A DNA stretch of 64,000 nt from Aptenodytes patagonicus. Lineage: Eukaryota > Chordata > Aves > Sphenisciformes > Spheniscidae. The DNA lies in the NCBI RefSeq assembly GCF_965638725.1, contig NC_134962.1, forward strand, positions 379,501 through 443,500. Direction: 5' to 3'. Under the pieces are notes generated by a model that did not search any database, was not told the origin of the DNA, and saw only the letters and a program-made list of their open reading frames with translations. Each line of letters opens with the position of its first letter. The stretch's first letter is position 1. Below are positions 24,401 to 63,561 of this stretch, one piece after another. A program made the position numbers and the translations under genes.

Positions 24401-26948
24401 CAGATGCAGATGTGATAGGAGGGTTCTCTTATTTCCTGCACAAATATAGCTCATGGACACTTTCACTGGGCTTTCCACTGCCCTTGGTTTTGGTTTTAAC
24501 TCCTTTGGTTTAACACCTGTCCTCCCACCAAAGCTTCTCTTCTTCTTTACTGGATCTAACGGTGTATCAAATCTGGTAAGAACCCCAGTCATTAGCTCAT
24601 CCACAGCTCTTTCTAGAGATTACATACACTCACTTGAACTGCACACGGCCACCTTTCCCTTCACATTAGTTTCAGGGAACTCTTTCACAACTTGTGCAAA
24701 GCGTAATGTGAAAATGAACCCCAGTTTCCTGTTAAGAGGAAAAGGGTGGCAGGATTTGATGATCTGCAGGTGTGAAAAGTGCCCAGAGCTTTGGGCACTT
24801 TTTGGAAGGTAAAGGCCTTCTCTTTTGCTCTCCCTGCTTAAATCTGTGTTCAGGGGAGTATTTGCATGTGTGCTTTGTGAGGTGGAAATAATGACCTCAA
24901 AAACTTTAAAAGGCAAGTGCAAAAAAAAAAAAAAGTTGGAATTGACCATTATTCATTGTATTACAGAAGAACTTGATTGCTGCTTATTGCCCCAGAGTAG
25001 TAAACATAAGCAGTAATGTGGCATTGAGCCAGTACTTGTTTCCTCCCCATATCCTGCATGCGCACACACTATATTAAGGCATTGGCAGTACAGAACCAAA
25101 AAGTATTCCCATCACTGTCCTGCTCTGGGAAGCTTTAGCAGCCTTCAGAGGGCAAGTTTTGGATCTGTCCAAAGCTTTAGCAATAGAGTGGCTGGAACCG
25201 TCTCCTCTTGGAGCACGGAGAATTTATGTGAGAGGTACAGGGAGCTGCTTTCCCTTTTAATTGGGTTAGGGGCAAGAAAGATATTTCTTGGACTGATACG
25301 ATATCTTCTCAGAGCCCTCAGCTATGGAAGAAAAGGATGGCCTTGCTGGGAGATAGCCTTGAGCCTTCTGTTGGCTTAGGAAATTGAACTGTTGCTGTGT
25401 GCCTAGGAAGCTTCCCAAGTCTATGCTTGCAATCCCAAAGCAGTGCCTGCCTGCTGAATGAGATGTGCTGGTGTGTGTGAGGCAAGGCACCTCCTGTTCA
25501 CATCACTTTGGTTTACTTAAAAAGTTTCTTTTCCTTGTGCAGAACACCGCAACATGCCCCAAGCTGATGCCATGGTGCTGGTGGCAAGGAATTACGAGCG
25601 CTACAAAACAGAGTCACGGGAGAAGGAGCGCGAGGAAATTGCCCGGCAGGCTGCCAAGATGGCAGATGAAGCTGTTCTGCAGGAGCGGGAGCGCCCACCC
25701 CCCGTCGAGGAGGGTGTCAGAGGAGGTCACCCTCCAGGGATTCAGACTCTTTTGAACCTGCTGGCAGACAATCGCTATCTAACTGCTGAGGAGACTGATA
25801 AAGTAATTAATTACTTGAGAGACCGGAAGGAACGGTTACTGAGGGGAAGCACTGATTCTCTGCAGGGTAAGTTTCTCAGCCCCAGGCAAGACTATTAATC
25901 AAATGGTTTGTGGGCCCTCTGGGCTGGGACCCGAAAACAGTCCTGGGACTGCAGAGGAGTCCTGGTGTCGTAACTTCCTCTCACGGCGCCTCATTTTATT
26001 GAGATGGACGTGTCCTTGGGAGTCCTGAGATGATTCAGATCTTTCATGTGAAAGAACTTTTATATTGGATTCTCTCAGGGAAACCATGGGACTGCCATAA
26101 CTGGTTTGGCTGCTGCACAAAGGGCAACAGTTCTGCTGAATGGTTTGAGTTCCCCAGAGCTGCACTGCTCTCCTGTTCAGAGGGTGGGTATTCATTGATG
26201 CTTGTGTCTTTGGTAGCTGTTTCACTAGTTTTCTTTAGGTGCCCCTTCAAGGGCATTTGCAGAGCTTTAAACCTCTTTCCTTTCTTTCCCAGCATCCATG
26301 TCAAGACAGTCTTTGGGGGCACCTTCAGGATCATCTCTGGGTAGTCAGTCCAGCCTTCCAAGCTCTCAGGCTCATCAGGGTTCACAGCCTCTGGTCTCTG
26401 CTCCTTCTGTTCCAGTGTCCTCTTCTAATCCTCAGCAGGAGCTTCAAGCAAAAATCCTCAGTCTCTTCAACAGCGGGGCGGCAGCGGCAGCAGCTGCAGT
26501 AGCAAACAGCAGTTCTGCAGCCTCTGCGGGCACTTCGGGTGGCACTCCGAACCAGAACTTTGCTAACATGGCCAGCGGTCAGGCCCGGTCAGCACAGATG
26601 AGTGCTGGAAATTTAAACCAGGCTCAGCAGAGATTGCAGACTCCAAGCACACAGCTTCCTGCTCTCCAGGGCCCTTCAAGAAATGCAGGTCCAAGACCTG
26701 GAGCTCCTCCACAAGCTCAGTCACTCTATGGTCAGCACCAAAATCGCCTCCCTGCACCTGGCAATGTACCTGCTCAAAGGCCAGTATCTTCTGGTATTAA
26801 CTTTGACAACCCTAGTGTACAGAAAGCCTTGGACACCCTTATCCAGAGTGGTCCTGCACTCTCCCACCTAGTGAGCCAAACTGTGGCCCAGGGGCGAGCA
26901 GGGTCCTCAGCCCAGCAACCTATGGGTTCCTACCAGCGACACTATTAA
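11606..26948 (+). CDS. NCOA5: NCOA5, nuclear receptor coactivator 5 with N-terminal RRM, 9 coding exons
   Basis: Coactivator for oestrogen receptors and orphan nuclear receptors that acts without the AF2 surface. Exons: 11606-11768, 12304-12411, 16402-16468, 20033-20410, 20686-20801, 20953-21079, 23379-23578, 25543-25866, 26293-26948; 2139 nt, 712 aa. Domains: an RRM at about 27-95 with RNP2 LFVGNL (28-33) and RNP1 GYGFVQY (61-67); an Arg-Asp/DPRD repeat region (113-238); a charged helix (LKREERRREELYRQYYEEI); an anticodon-binding-like fold with VDCSVIVVNKQTK through TVNIMFGTPQ (about 308-386); LxxLL motif LLNLL (456-460); a Ser/Ala/Gln-rich tail ending GPALSHLVSQ...MGSYQRHY. M101 (MNKASSRSSPARR) aligns with the start I recall for human NCOA5 (579 aa), so the first 100 residues are an extension. 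Phases agree at every junction. Confidence 0.96.
13630..14590 (+). mobile_element. CR1-type LINE 3' end, degraded
   Basis: Landmarks in order fit old CR1-like elements: 'atcctgtcaaactaactt' (13661), 'cagtgttgatgtaaaagact' with 'attaagaaactagaac' (reverse-transcriptase C-terminus, about 13710-13770), 'ttctggtatgcctggttcaa' (14147), 'aaattggaattggatgtttt' (14431), 'aagctctagttcaatg' (14463). Frames are broken throughout, so it is dead. Family assignment is from memory of consensus sequence. Confidence 0.65.
15590..16190 (-). pseudogene. Unidentified intronless coding-like debris (possible retropseudogene)
   Basis: On the minus strand, frame 16187-15957 reads ALTLYVQAYIQTLHSIREPL ... SENLRERKLMASIVLSSQPV. 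After a frame change a second block (about 15950-15760) reads GSQVAHATAFQGTAAALSCT, and a third (15832-15593) is Lys/Glu-rich (EKHHEVKYKEVRELKKESCP). Composition is protein-like and non-repetitive, but several frameshifts are needed and no splice sites bound it. I do not recognise the parent gene. A decayed processed pseudogene is the simplest reading; chance open frames remain possible. Confidence 0.3.
16579..16702 (+). other. NCOA5: Candidate alternative terminal exon of NCOA5
   Basis: An acceptor with a good pyrimidine tract (ttccctaccaccacctccccag, ending 16578) lies 110 bp after coding exon 3. Spliced from 16468, the frame reads SQMEMLKRDSRDMAAPPLRA and runs 41 residues to TAA at 16700-16702. 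This would give a ~153-aa protein consisting essentially of the RRM. The phase fits, but no homologue is recognised and no transcript evidence is available. Confidence 0.25.
17620..18350. repeat. Degenerate ~50-56 bp minisatellite in NCOA5 intron
   Basis: Recurring blocks such as 'ggcactgatgccatgggcat' (17777), 'ggcacctatgccatgagcgt' (17721) and 'ggcactgatggcacatcttt' (17635) recur every ~50-90 bp with heavy divergence. Later copies ('cagatgatggactctggacc', 'gctgctgatgccgggatgtg') follow at 18071 and 18117. GC content is well above the surrounding intron. Confidence 0.55.
20033..21079 (+). CDS. NCOA5: NCOA5 RD-repeat and charged-helix exons (coding exons 4-6)
   Basis: Exon 20033-20410 encodes RRDRSPLRGSPRRD followed by a long run of RD/DPRD repeats and two DPLYDRY-type spacers. 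Exon 20686-20801 encodes YDRYLRLEDYYRRKDDSYYD. Exon 20953-21079 encodes the helix LKREERRREELYRQYYEEIK and the start of the anticodon-binding-like domain (RPVDCSVIVVNKQTK). The repeat exon is a coding minisatellite with an 18-bp unit near its 3' end, so its length may vary between species or individuals. Confidence 0.95.
21080..23378 (+). other. NCOA5: NCOA5 intron, nothing further recognised
   Basis: A 2.3-kb AT-rich intron bounded by AA|GTAAGA and TTTGTGGTAG|G. I see no coding, RNA or clear repeat feature in it. Confidence 0.6.
23379..26948 (+). CDS. NCOA5: NCOA5 C-terminal exons (coding exons 7-9)
   Basis: Exon 23379-23578 completes the anticodon-binding-like fold (EYAESVGRKVRDLGMVVDLI through TVNIMFGTPQ). 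Exon 25543-25866 contains NMPQADAMVLVARNYERYK, the EKEREEIARQAAKMADEA helix, the receptor-contact motif LLNLL and the helical ADNRYLTAEETDKVINYL. Exon 26293-26948 encodes the low-complexity tail with an alanine run (SGAAAAAAAVANSSS), the NFDNPSVQKALDTLIQSG motif and the stop at 26946. Confidence 0.96.
24290..24810 (-). pseudogene. Unidentified exon-like fragments antisense in NCOA5 intron
   Basis: On the minus strand, TTTTCCTCTTAACAG precedes an open stretch reading KLGFIFTLRFAQVVKEFPET and ends TTCAA|GTGAGT, an exon-like pair of splice sites (about 24740-24630). Further on, after an in-frame stop, DELMTGVLTRFDTPLDPVKK and a Lys/Pro-rich stretch follow (24604-24400). I do not recognise the family. 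Spacing between the two is too short for an intron, so a decayed gene or mobile-element copy is more likely than a live gene. Confidence 0.25.
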
Positions 26949-28315
26949 AGCTGAGCTGTCAGGCCCTTTCCCCTTCCCTTTGCCATTCCATACTTACAGC
27001 TGTTTAAAGAGTCTCTTGTCCTTGACATGGGACAAATGCCCCTGGATATGCATGTCCTCTCCACTTTGGCGAGAGTGTACCCCCAGTGGCATTGTTGCTG
27101 ACTGTTGCTAGCGCTGCCCTTCCTCACCTTGGTCTGGTTAGCAGTGTTTGGACAAGTATGCTCTATTTTCTCAGCGGCACGGTGTGCTAAGAGCCGCTTT
27201 GGATAATCGGTTGTTTTGTCCAGTCCCAGAAGCTGCTGCAATGACAGTCCTTCTGCATTTTCCTCTCTCCCAGTAGCTGGTGCATCTTCACATTGCGGTG
27301 CAGTCTGGTCTCACTGAACGGTCTTAGTATAGTTTTGGGTCAGTGGTTTTGAGGAAATAGGGGACCGAACAGGGCGGTACACTGACTGGGCCTTCTTGGA
27401 GACCCACCTTTTTGGAATGGGCACTATTTTTCTTTGGATTTCTTTTTTTATTTCTTTTTTTAATAGCATATAAGCCAGTTGGAAAGTACAGTGGTAGCGC
27501 TAGCAGCTGAACTCATGAAGCACATGCCTGACCACTACTCAGTAACCCAGGACCGTGCTGTTTGGTCCTTCCGTAGCTGGACTGTCATGTCCTGGCAGAG
27601 TGAGGCAGAGAAACACTCCTCACCTTGCCCAGCTCACAGAAACTGGCAGCTTTGGCCTGAGTACTGTGGCAGATCTGAAACACGAGCTTCCAGCCAAGGC
27701 AGAGATTTCAAATGGTCTGTCAATTTTCCTAACACCAAGTAGTCAGTGTTAAGATCAATCTGTTAAATTTGGTGTATAAATTTCCTTTTCTTATAATCTT
27801 GCTTTGGGATGGTTGGTTACTGTAGCCCAACAGCTCAGTCGCAGCCACGCTGATGTGCTGCTGGCCCTCCCTTGGGAATGCCTGCAACCAGTTACCAGGT
27901 GGTGAATGTCTGCTCTCTGAAACTTCATCTCGCTGTTGATGGGTATTTTGTCCATCTAAGGTGCAGAGGCAGTGCCAAGATGCAATACCATAATTTTATA
28001 CATTTTTTTCAACACTTTGGTAGCTGTAGCGGACAGTTGAGTGGAAAATCGGACAGTGATTCTTCACCGTGTTTTTAACCAGTAACATACTTTGATACCA
28101 GAATACAAAACATCTCTTAACTATGTGGTCCTCCCCATCACAGCCTTCTTAGAGTCTGTAGGCTTCCTGCAGAGAACCGAAAGAAACTAAGAAAGCAGTG
28201 TTCTTGGAGCAGAGGATTTTCTTTGTCCCAGGTGGTTTGTGTTGTAGCATTCTCTCTGTGCTGTTAACAAGAGGACATTACTTTTTAATAAAAAGGCAGG
28301 AAAAACGTTTTGTTG
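26949..28315 (+). other. NCOA5: NCOA5 3' UTR
   Basis: Runs from the stop codon to the first canonical plus-strand poly(A) signal, AATAAA at 28287-28292, followed by a T/GT-rich stretch (cgttttgttgcatttttg). The ~1.35-kb length is plausible. Open frames within it are not conserved-looking. Confidence 0.65.
28287..28292 (+). terminator. NCOA5: NCOA5 poly(A) signal
   Basis: AATAAA with a T/G-rich downstream element within 25 bp (gttttgttgcattttt). It is the first canonical signal after the NCOA5 stop codon. A second plus-strand AATAAA lies at 29132-29137. Confidence 0.65.
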
Positions 28316-29336
28316 CATTTTTGACACTTGACAGCTTGAGTACTACTGGAATACATTATTCCACTGCATTTGCCATTACTCTCTTCTTCCAGATAAGCTG
28401 TGTCAGACGCTGCCCAGCGCTGTATGCTAAGCAGAAAGCATACAAACCTTGCTGTGACCTGCTATGATAATATTGTAGTCTGTCTCAGTTTATAACCGTT
28501 TGGTTTTGCAGTACCTCACAGATACTTCCTCTCGCACAGTGGACTCGGACGATCTCGGGCAGAGCAGCCCACGTGCCTGTTGAGGGACCCGTGCGTTGGA
28601 GCAGTGTGTGGCAGGGGCCAGTGTGAGAGATCCGAAGCCTCTCCGGCTGCTGGGGGTGGGAGGGGGTGCACTCGGGCCAGCAGCGATCTGGTCCGGTATC
28701 TGTGCTGCAGCTGCTGTTAGTTGTGCGGCTGCTGCGTGAAGTTAGGGTTACAAGTCCCTGTGCGTTTAGCACTGGCCTTCCTTGACTTCGTGCTGCCATT
28801 ACTACACAACCTGAAATTGGATGGAAGTATGTCTGTCTTCCATCTTTCTTCCTCCAGTCTCTTTTTGTTTAGATCCCTTTCTCCATCTCTACAACCCCGC
28901 AGGCAAGTAAAGCATCTTTGCTGGGGTGATCAGAAATTTGCATGAGCTTAAACAGGGGAACTGTGGCACTTGGGAGAGGCTGTTCCTCTCCTGATGTTTT
29001 GCTTCCTCTGCAATCTGCTGCTCCCTGTTGGGGCTTGCTCCTTGTTAGGGAAATGGTAGCAGCCAAGTGCAAAATAGCTGTGGAGACCCTGGAAGCAAGC
29101 GAAAACTCCCCATGCAAGTAGTGAAGGATGTAATAAAATCATTTATTGCATTTTGTGCAGACAGGAGTCTAGAAAAATGAACACAGTTAAAGCAGTAAAG
29201 CAGTAACAGGGAGCATTCAACAGCCGAGGAGCCACTCCTCCATTAATACCTGCACAGAGAACACAGGGTCTGTACTGAGGCGGCCTAATGCACAATACTG
29301 AAACACTCACAGAAATTAAATGCAAGCCTAATACTC
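28316..29336. other. Convergent intergenic junction between NCOA5 and SLC12A5
   Basis: About 1 kb between the likely 3' ends of the two tail-to-tail genes. It carries poly(A) signals on both strands at 29132-29147. No exon or RNA gene recognised. Confidence 0.5.
29132..29147. terminator. Overlapping opposite-strand poly(A) signals
   Basis: AATAAAATCATTTATT contains a plus AATAAA (29132-29137) and a minus AATAAA (29147-29142) separated by 4 bp. It lies between convergent genes, so it could serve as a back-up end for read-through from either side. Use is not demonstrated. Confidence 0.45.
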
Positions 29337-29366
29337 TTTTTTTTTTTTTTTTTGTTTGCAACCTGT

Positions 29367-29372
29367 TTTATT
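29367..29372 (-). terminator. SLC12A5: Candidate SLC12A5 poly(A) signal
   Basis: Minus-strand AATAAA within CTTGTAAATAAAACAGGTTG. It is followed 15 bases later by a genomic run of 17 A on that strand (plus T-run 29337-29353). The A-run could also reflect a retroposed 3' end or cause internal priming in cDNA libraries. Confidence 0.5.
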
Positions 29373-32161
29373 TACAAGGTTTTAAACTTAATTGCATTGC
29401 TCTGCACACAGATTCTCTAAAACACAAAGCATACTAGGTCACTACATGTCTACTGAAATATTGCACTCGAATAAAAGTCACTTGAATGGACGTAGAACAT
29501 CTAGCTACAGTGATTAAAAGATTATTGAATGAACTGACTTTGTGATAACATTCATAACAAATATATTGCACATGTAGCACAGAAAGTGTTGTAACCAGCA
29601 AATCTCAGACCTTTTGGTCTTTCTGCTAGTTTTTAGTCCTGCTACACAGAGGAGGGTCTTGACTCTTCTAGTGCAACTCTTACCCTTGTGCAGTATCTAG
29701 TGCTTCCTCTTGCCCAGCCACGGACCAACACTGACCCAGACTGGACGCTGCCTGTGCCTCCTGTAAGTGCTGTCTTGTGGCTTGTGGCCTGTGCCGTGTG
29801 GTGGCTGCAGTGACGTGAGCTGCTGCGCGTGGGGGCCTGCGCCTGCCCAGCTGAGGGGGATAGGGCAGCTCTCTGCTCAGTGCTCCCGCAGCAGGAACTG
29901 GAGCATACACCATCACCAGCCCAGTGCTGCATGCTGGCCGAATGTGGCTGTGGGTACGCGTGCTCCCTACCTGCTGCAGGCCATGCTGCCATCCCACCGT
30001 CGGGGTGGATCGTGTCTGCTCAGCGCTGCTCCCAGCAGCAGCCTGCCTGTGAAAAAAACTTGGGGGTCAAGACCTTCCTGTCTGGAACTAAAACCAAAAC
30101 GTGTCTGCGCATGTGCCAAGGAGGAACTTGCATGTCTACCAGAGGAGGACACTGTCTTCACCAAGGTGGAACGGCAGAAGGGTGCTCCACGGGGAAACAA
30201 CACTCACAGAGGCCAAACGTGCAGGGCTGGGTTTGTAAACTAACATGCAGTGCTGTCTGCTAAAACTGGCCCTCTCCAGCCAACAGCAAGCAAGAACTCG
30301 CTGTGGAAACCAGCACCTTTCTTGCCACAGCCAAATTTTGCCTGGCAGGGGTGTTGAGGCAGCCCTGGCTCTGTCTAGAGCTGTGCCCCTGCTCTTGCTG
30401 GAGGATGAGGAAGGGAAACTCCTTGTTTCAGCAGTAGTGATGGAAAGGGCTCACCTTCCTGCTCCCTGGGGGAGCCGGGACCGCAGCTTTACCATGGGGG
30501 GTTGAAGTGGTGCTGAGGGGGAATGGGATCTGCTGGGGAGGCGATGAAGCAAACCTCTCAGTGGAAAAGCATGCCCTGGCCTGCTGTCTCACCACTGCTC
30601 TGCAGACAATGTCATTCCCTGCTACCCTGTACCTGCAGCCGAAGGAAGAGCTCTTTGCTCTGATGCTGCTGAGGGTGGATGCTGTCTGCGGCTTCAGCAG
30701 AGGCAGATGCTAGTGGCTGCAGCGGCTGCTGCTGCGCATAACCTGCCTCCGCACTCTGGCCCTCAGTGCTGACCTGGTCCATGCACCAGGGCGGGGGGGG
30801 ACCACATTCGCTGCTGCAGGACAGCGCCCACAGCTGTAGGCACAGCAGGGCAATAGCCAAGCTGTAATTAGAGGGTGAGTACAGGGAGCGGGGTGGCATC
30901 TTTTGAAGAGGCAGAGCAGCTGGCAAGCGTTATAGGCCCAACAAGTGTGGTGCTAGCGCATGAGATGAGTGGGCAGGTTGCTGCATGCCTCCCCCATTGC
31001 TGTAGAAGTGCCTCAAATAATTTTGGGAGGCTGGAAACAGCATGTGAGCTTGTGTGTGGTGGTGTAGGACCAGCTCCAAGGGGCAGAGCAGCTAGACATG
31101 GGCAAATCCTGGTTCTCATGGGGCTGCCCTTCCCAAAGCTAAAGGAACTTTTCACTTGCAGATGCCTGCCTGCTCTTTCAACAGCTCCCAAGTGGCTGAG
31201 GCAGTGGCAGGACCAGAGAGTGCTGCCCTGTGCGTCTGCACCATTCATCAGCCTGGAGCTCCTGCGCTGAAACCAGGTCTCAGCTCACCCTGATGGTCAC
31301 CTCCTGTAAACACTGAGCTCCCCAAGCCCTTGGGACTAGCTTCCACACCAGAGTCTGCAACACAGACCGATACAGCCGTGCAGATAGCTGAGCTACCATG
31401 GCAGAAAGTCTGGCTGTGGCTGTGGCTGCTGCTGGAGAGAAGGGAGGCACTTTGGGAGTGATGGAAATGTAGGAGCAAGGTATGAGCAGGCACAGATGTG
31501 CAGCTGGGGCTTGGTTTTGGTCTGGGAGTGTGTCCAAGTAGTATCTTAATGCAAAAAAAAAAACCCATCCAAAAACCCACTGCTTTTTATCCAAGCAGCC
31601 CCAAATAGCTTTGGCTTGGACCTGGAGGAGTAGTGGAGCTCTGCAGCGGGAGCGGGGACTGGAGTCATCCAGTGCAGAGGGAGTTTCCTGCCCTCAGTGA
31701 GGCAGCGGCCGAGGGCTGCAGCCGCTCTCAGTGGGCAGGAGGGATGGGCAGGCAGGGGGCTGGACGCTGGGACCAGCCGTGCCAGGCAGGAGGCAGCCGC
31801 TGCCAGGCCACCCATGGGGACGCTGTGGCAGCACCCGCTTCCTCTGTGCCAGCCTGGAGGCTGCTGGGGTGCGGGGCAGTGTTGGGGAGCGGTTTGGGGG
31901 GGCCGAGGAGGTGAGTGCTCCAGTGCAGGGGCTCAGCTCTGGCCAGGGGACAAAGCATTGCCGCTTCAGGCCAGGCTGGTGAGCCTCCACTGCTGGGAGA
32001 GGGCAACTCTTAGCAGGCTGCACTTCGAGTGGAAGCTCAAATCTGCTGTGAAACAAGTTCAGAAAAGTCTGTGACTTCTTTTCCCTGAAAACTCTTAAGA
32101 AGCTAAATTGAGAAGAGAATGAACCTGCGACCTGGCCCTTTCCCAGGGGCTACCGGTGGCC

Positions 32162-32183
32162 GGTGAAGGCTATAGCCTTCACC
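32162..32183. repeat. Perfect 22-bp palindrome
   Basis: The arm GGTGAAGGCTA is followed directly by its exact complement, with no spacer. It lies in the predicted SLC12A5 3' UTR. A zero-loop palindrome cannot fold as a tight RNA hairpin without opening central pairs, so it may be a dimeric protein site or chance. Confidence 0.9.
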
Positions 32184-34036
32184 ACTGCTCCAGAGCACTT
32201 GGTGCAACGGATGGGCGCCTGTTTCGTGCAGGAGCAGCCCATCTCGGCTCTCCGTCCCCGCGGCCTGGTGCTAGCAGAGCCCTGCATCTCTCAGAATAGA
32301 TATAGATCTCTATATATAGACTTCATCTGGTTCTATTAACATAAATATGATCACTTTAAAAATACACATACTGTATTATGTACACTATGTACATGGGGCC
32401 GGGGCAGGCGCCGGCGGGTGCCCTGGCTGCCCTCGGCACCGCTTCCTGCATGGTTCCTGGAACCGTTCACATTTGTTAAAAGCTCCTCAGTTTCTCTGGT
32501 GTGAGAGCTGCTGGGGGGGAGGGGGCAACGACAGGGGGTGACCCTGCAGCTGCTGCCAAAGGTAAGACGTGTTTGAACTGCCCCGGTGCACCCTGCTGTC
32601 TGCACACGGGGGCTGCCTGCTGCAGCGTGGGCCAGCGAGAGGGGACAGGCTTTGGGCTGCAGCGGCTGCATGGGGTGAGGGAGTGCTGTGATGCTGGGGG
32701 GCGGTGGGACCCCTACAGCCACCCCTTGCTGCGGGGTCCGGCCCTGTCAGACCAGGCAAACAGACTTTGCATATGTTAAAACTACGCACAGATCCGGACT
32801 TTCCTACAGCCCCATGGCAGCGTCTGCGACTGCCTGGGGCTAGGTTAGCAGCGAAGCCCTGGGGAGCAGCGGGGAGCACAGCAGGGCATACGGGGACCCG
32901 GATGCACGTGCAGGTGCTGGGACCAGCTGGGTTGGCTGGTGCTGGGGGCCTGAGAGCCCCTAGTGCCCCCCGGTGCAGTGTGGCGGGGGAGTGGGGCGGG
33001 GACGACGGGATGGGATGGGACTCCTCTGAGCCCGGGGCCAAGAGCAGGCGCTGGTGTCTCGGGGGGTCAGGAGCACCCATGTAGCTCCAGTGGCTGGAGA
33101 GTGGCTCCAGCTCATGCTGCACATGGCGGGGCCTCTGCTCAGCTCCGGACATCGCAGCTCCACACCACGGCCGCTGCACAAGCAACAGGAGAGTACCAGG
33201 GCAGAGAGAGCCTGGAGTCAGTGGGGAGGGGGACAGGGAGCACCCCCCACCCACCCCAGGCCGGAGCTCATGCTGTCGTGGGATTGCTTCAATCCAGCAC
33301 CCGACCCCCCACAGCTGCCCCCCACCCTCTGCCCCCTCCAAACCATCACACTGCATCTCCACAAGCTTGGCCCACGGCCTCCAGAGACAGACGGCGCCGA
33401 GGCAGCAGCGAGGTGGGGCTGTCCGGGCCCATCCTGGCGAGGGGCGGCTGGGGTGCAGCACCGTGGGAAGCAGCCCCGGGCGCTGCTGGAGATGGGGAGA
33501 GGAGTGTCCGGTGAGGAAAGCGTGCTGGTGGCCTCTCTCTTCTCCCAGCACCTTCCCAGGGAGGCAGAGCACAAGCGGCAGGCGGTCACAGGGCACAGGC
33601 GCGTCCAGCCAAGCTCCGCGCAGGGGTAGCGGCACGGTGGGGCCTGGTGCCTGTCTTGGCACAGCCACCCTCCTGCCCCGTCAGGGGCTGCAAGCAGCAG
33701 TGCTGGGGCTGGTGGCGGGGCTGGCCCTGCTGGGGACGGGCGGTGGCGGCAGCGCTGGGCTCTGGTGCTCAGTCCGCGGTACAGTGTATATATTTATATA
33801 TAAACAAGGACAGCAGTGCTGTGATGTTGCAATGAGGAACAGCTGCTCTGGTGCTGGATGCTCCCGGAAGATCTGGTGCTGCAGTTCAAATGGAGAGATC
33901 AGGGGCACGGCCAAAGCCAGGTGAAGTTTCTGCACACTGGCTGCCGTCAGGCCTTTCCTCCTCCCCTCCAGGAGCACGGTGCAAAGGGGTGGCGGGGCTC
34001 TCAGCGTGCAGACAAACCTCTCTTGCGCACCGTGTT

Positions 34037-63561
<29,525 letters not shown>

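Larger units (their letters stand above)
29354..34036 (-). other. SLC12A5: SLC12A5 3' UTR (predicted, long)
   Basis: From the SLC12A5 stop there is no canonical minus-strand AATAAA until 29372-29367. That signal follows an AT-rich ~250-bp stretch (29.39-29.64 kb), typical of a transcript 3' end. Noncanonical variants occur earlier (TATAAA-like at about 33795, AATAGA near 32335), so shorter forms are possible. Interior sequence is GC-rich with no recognisable genes. The predicted ~4.7-kb UTR is longer than the one I recall for the mammalian gene. Confidence 0.5.

Noticed and set aside
32121..32190. Possible tRNA/SINE-like 'gaacctgcgacctgg' segment
   Set aside because: No B-box GGTTCGANNCC and no cloverleaf can be drawn; only the palindrome next to it is solid.
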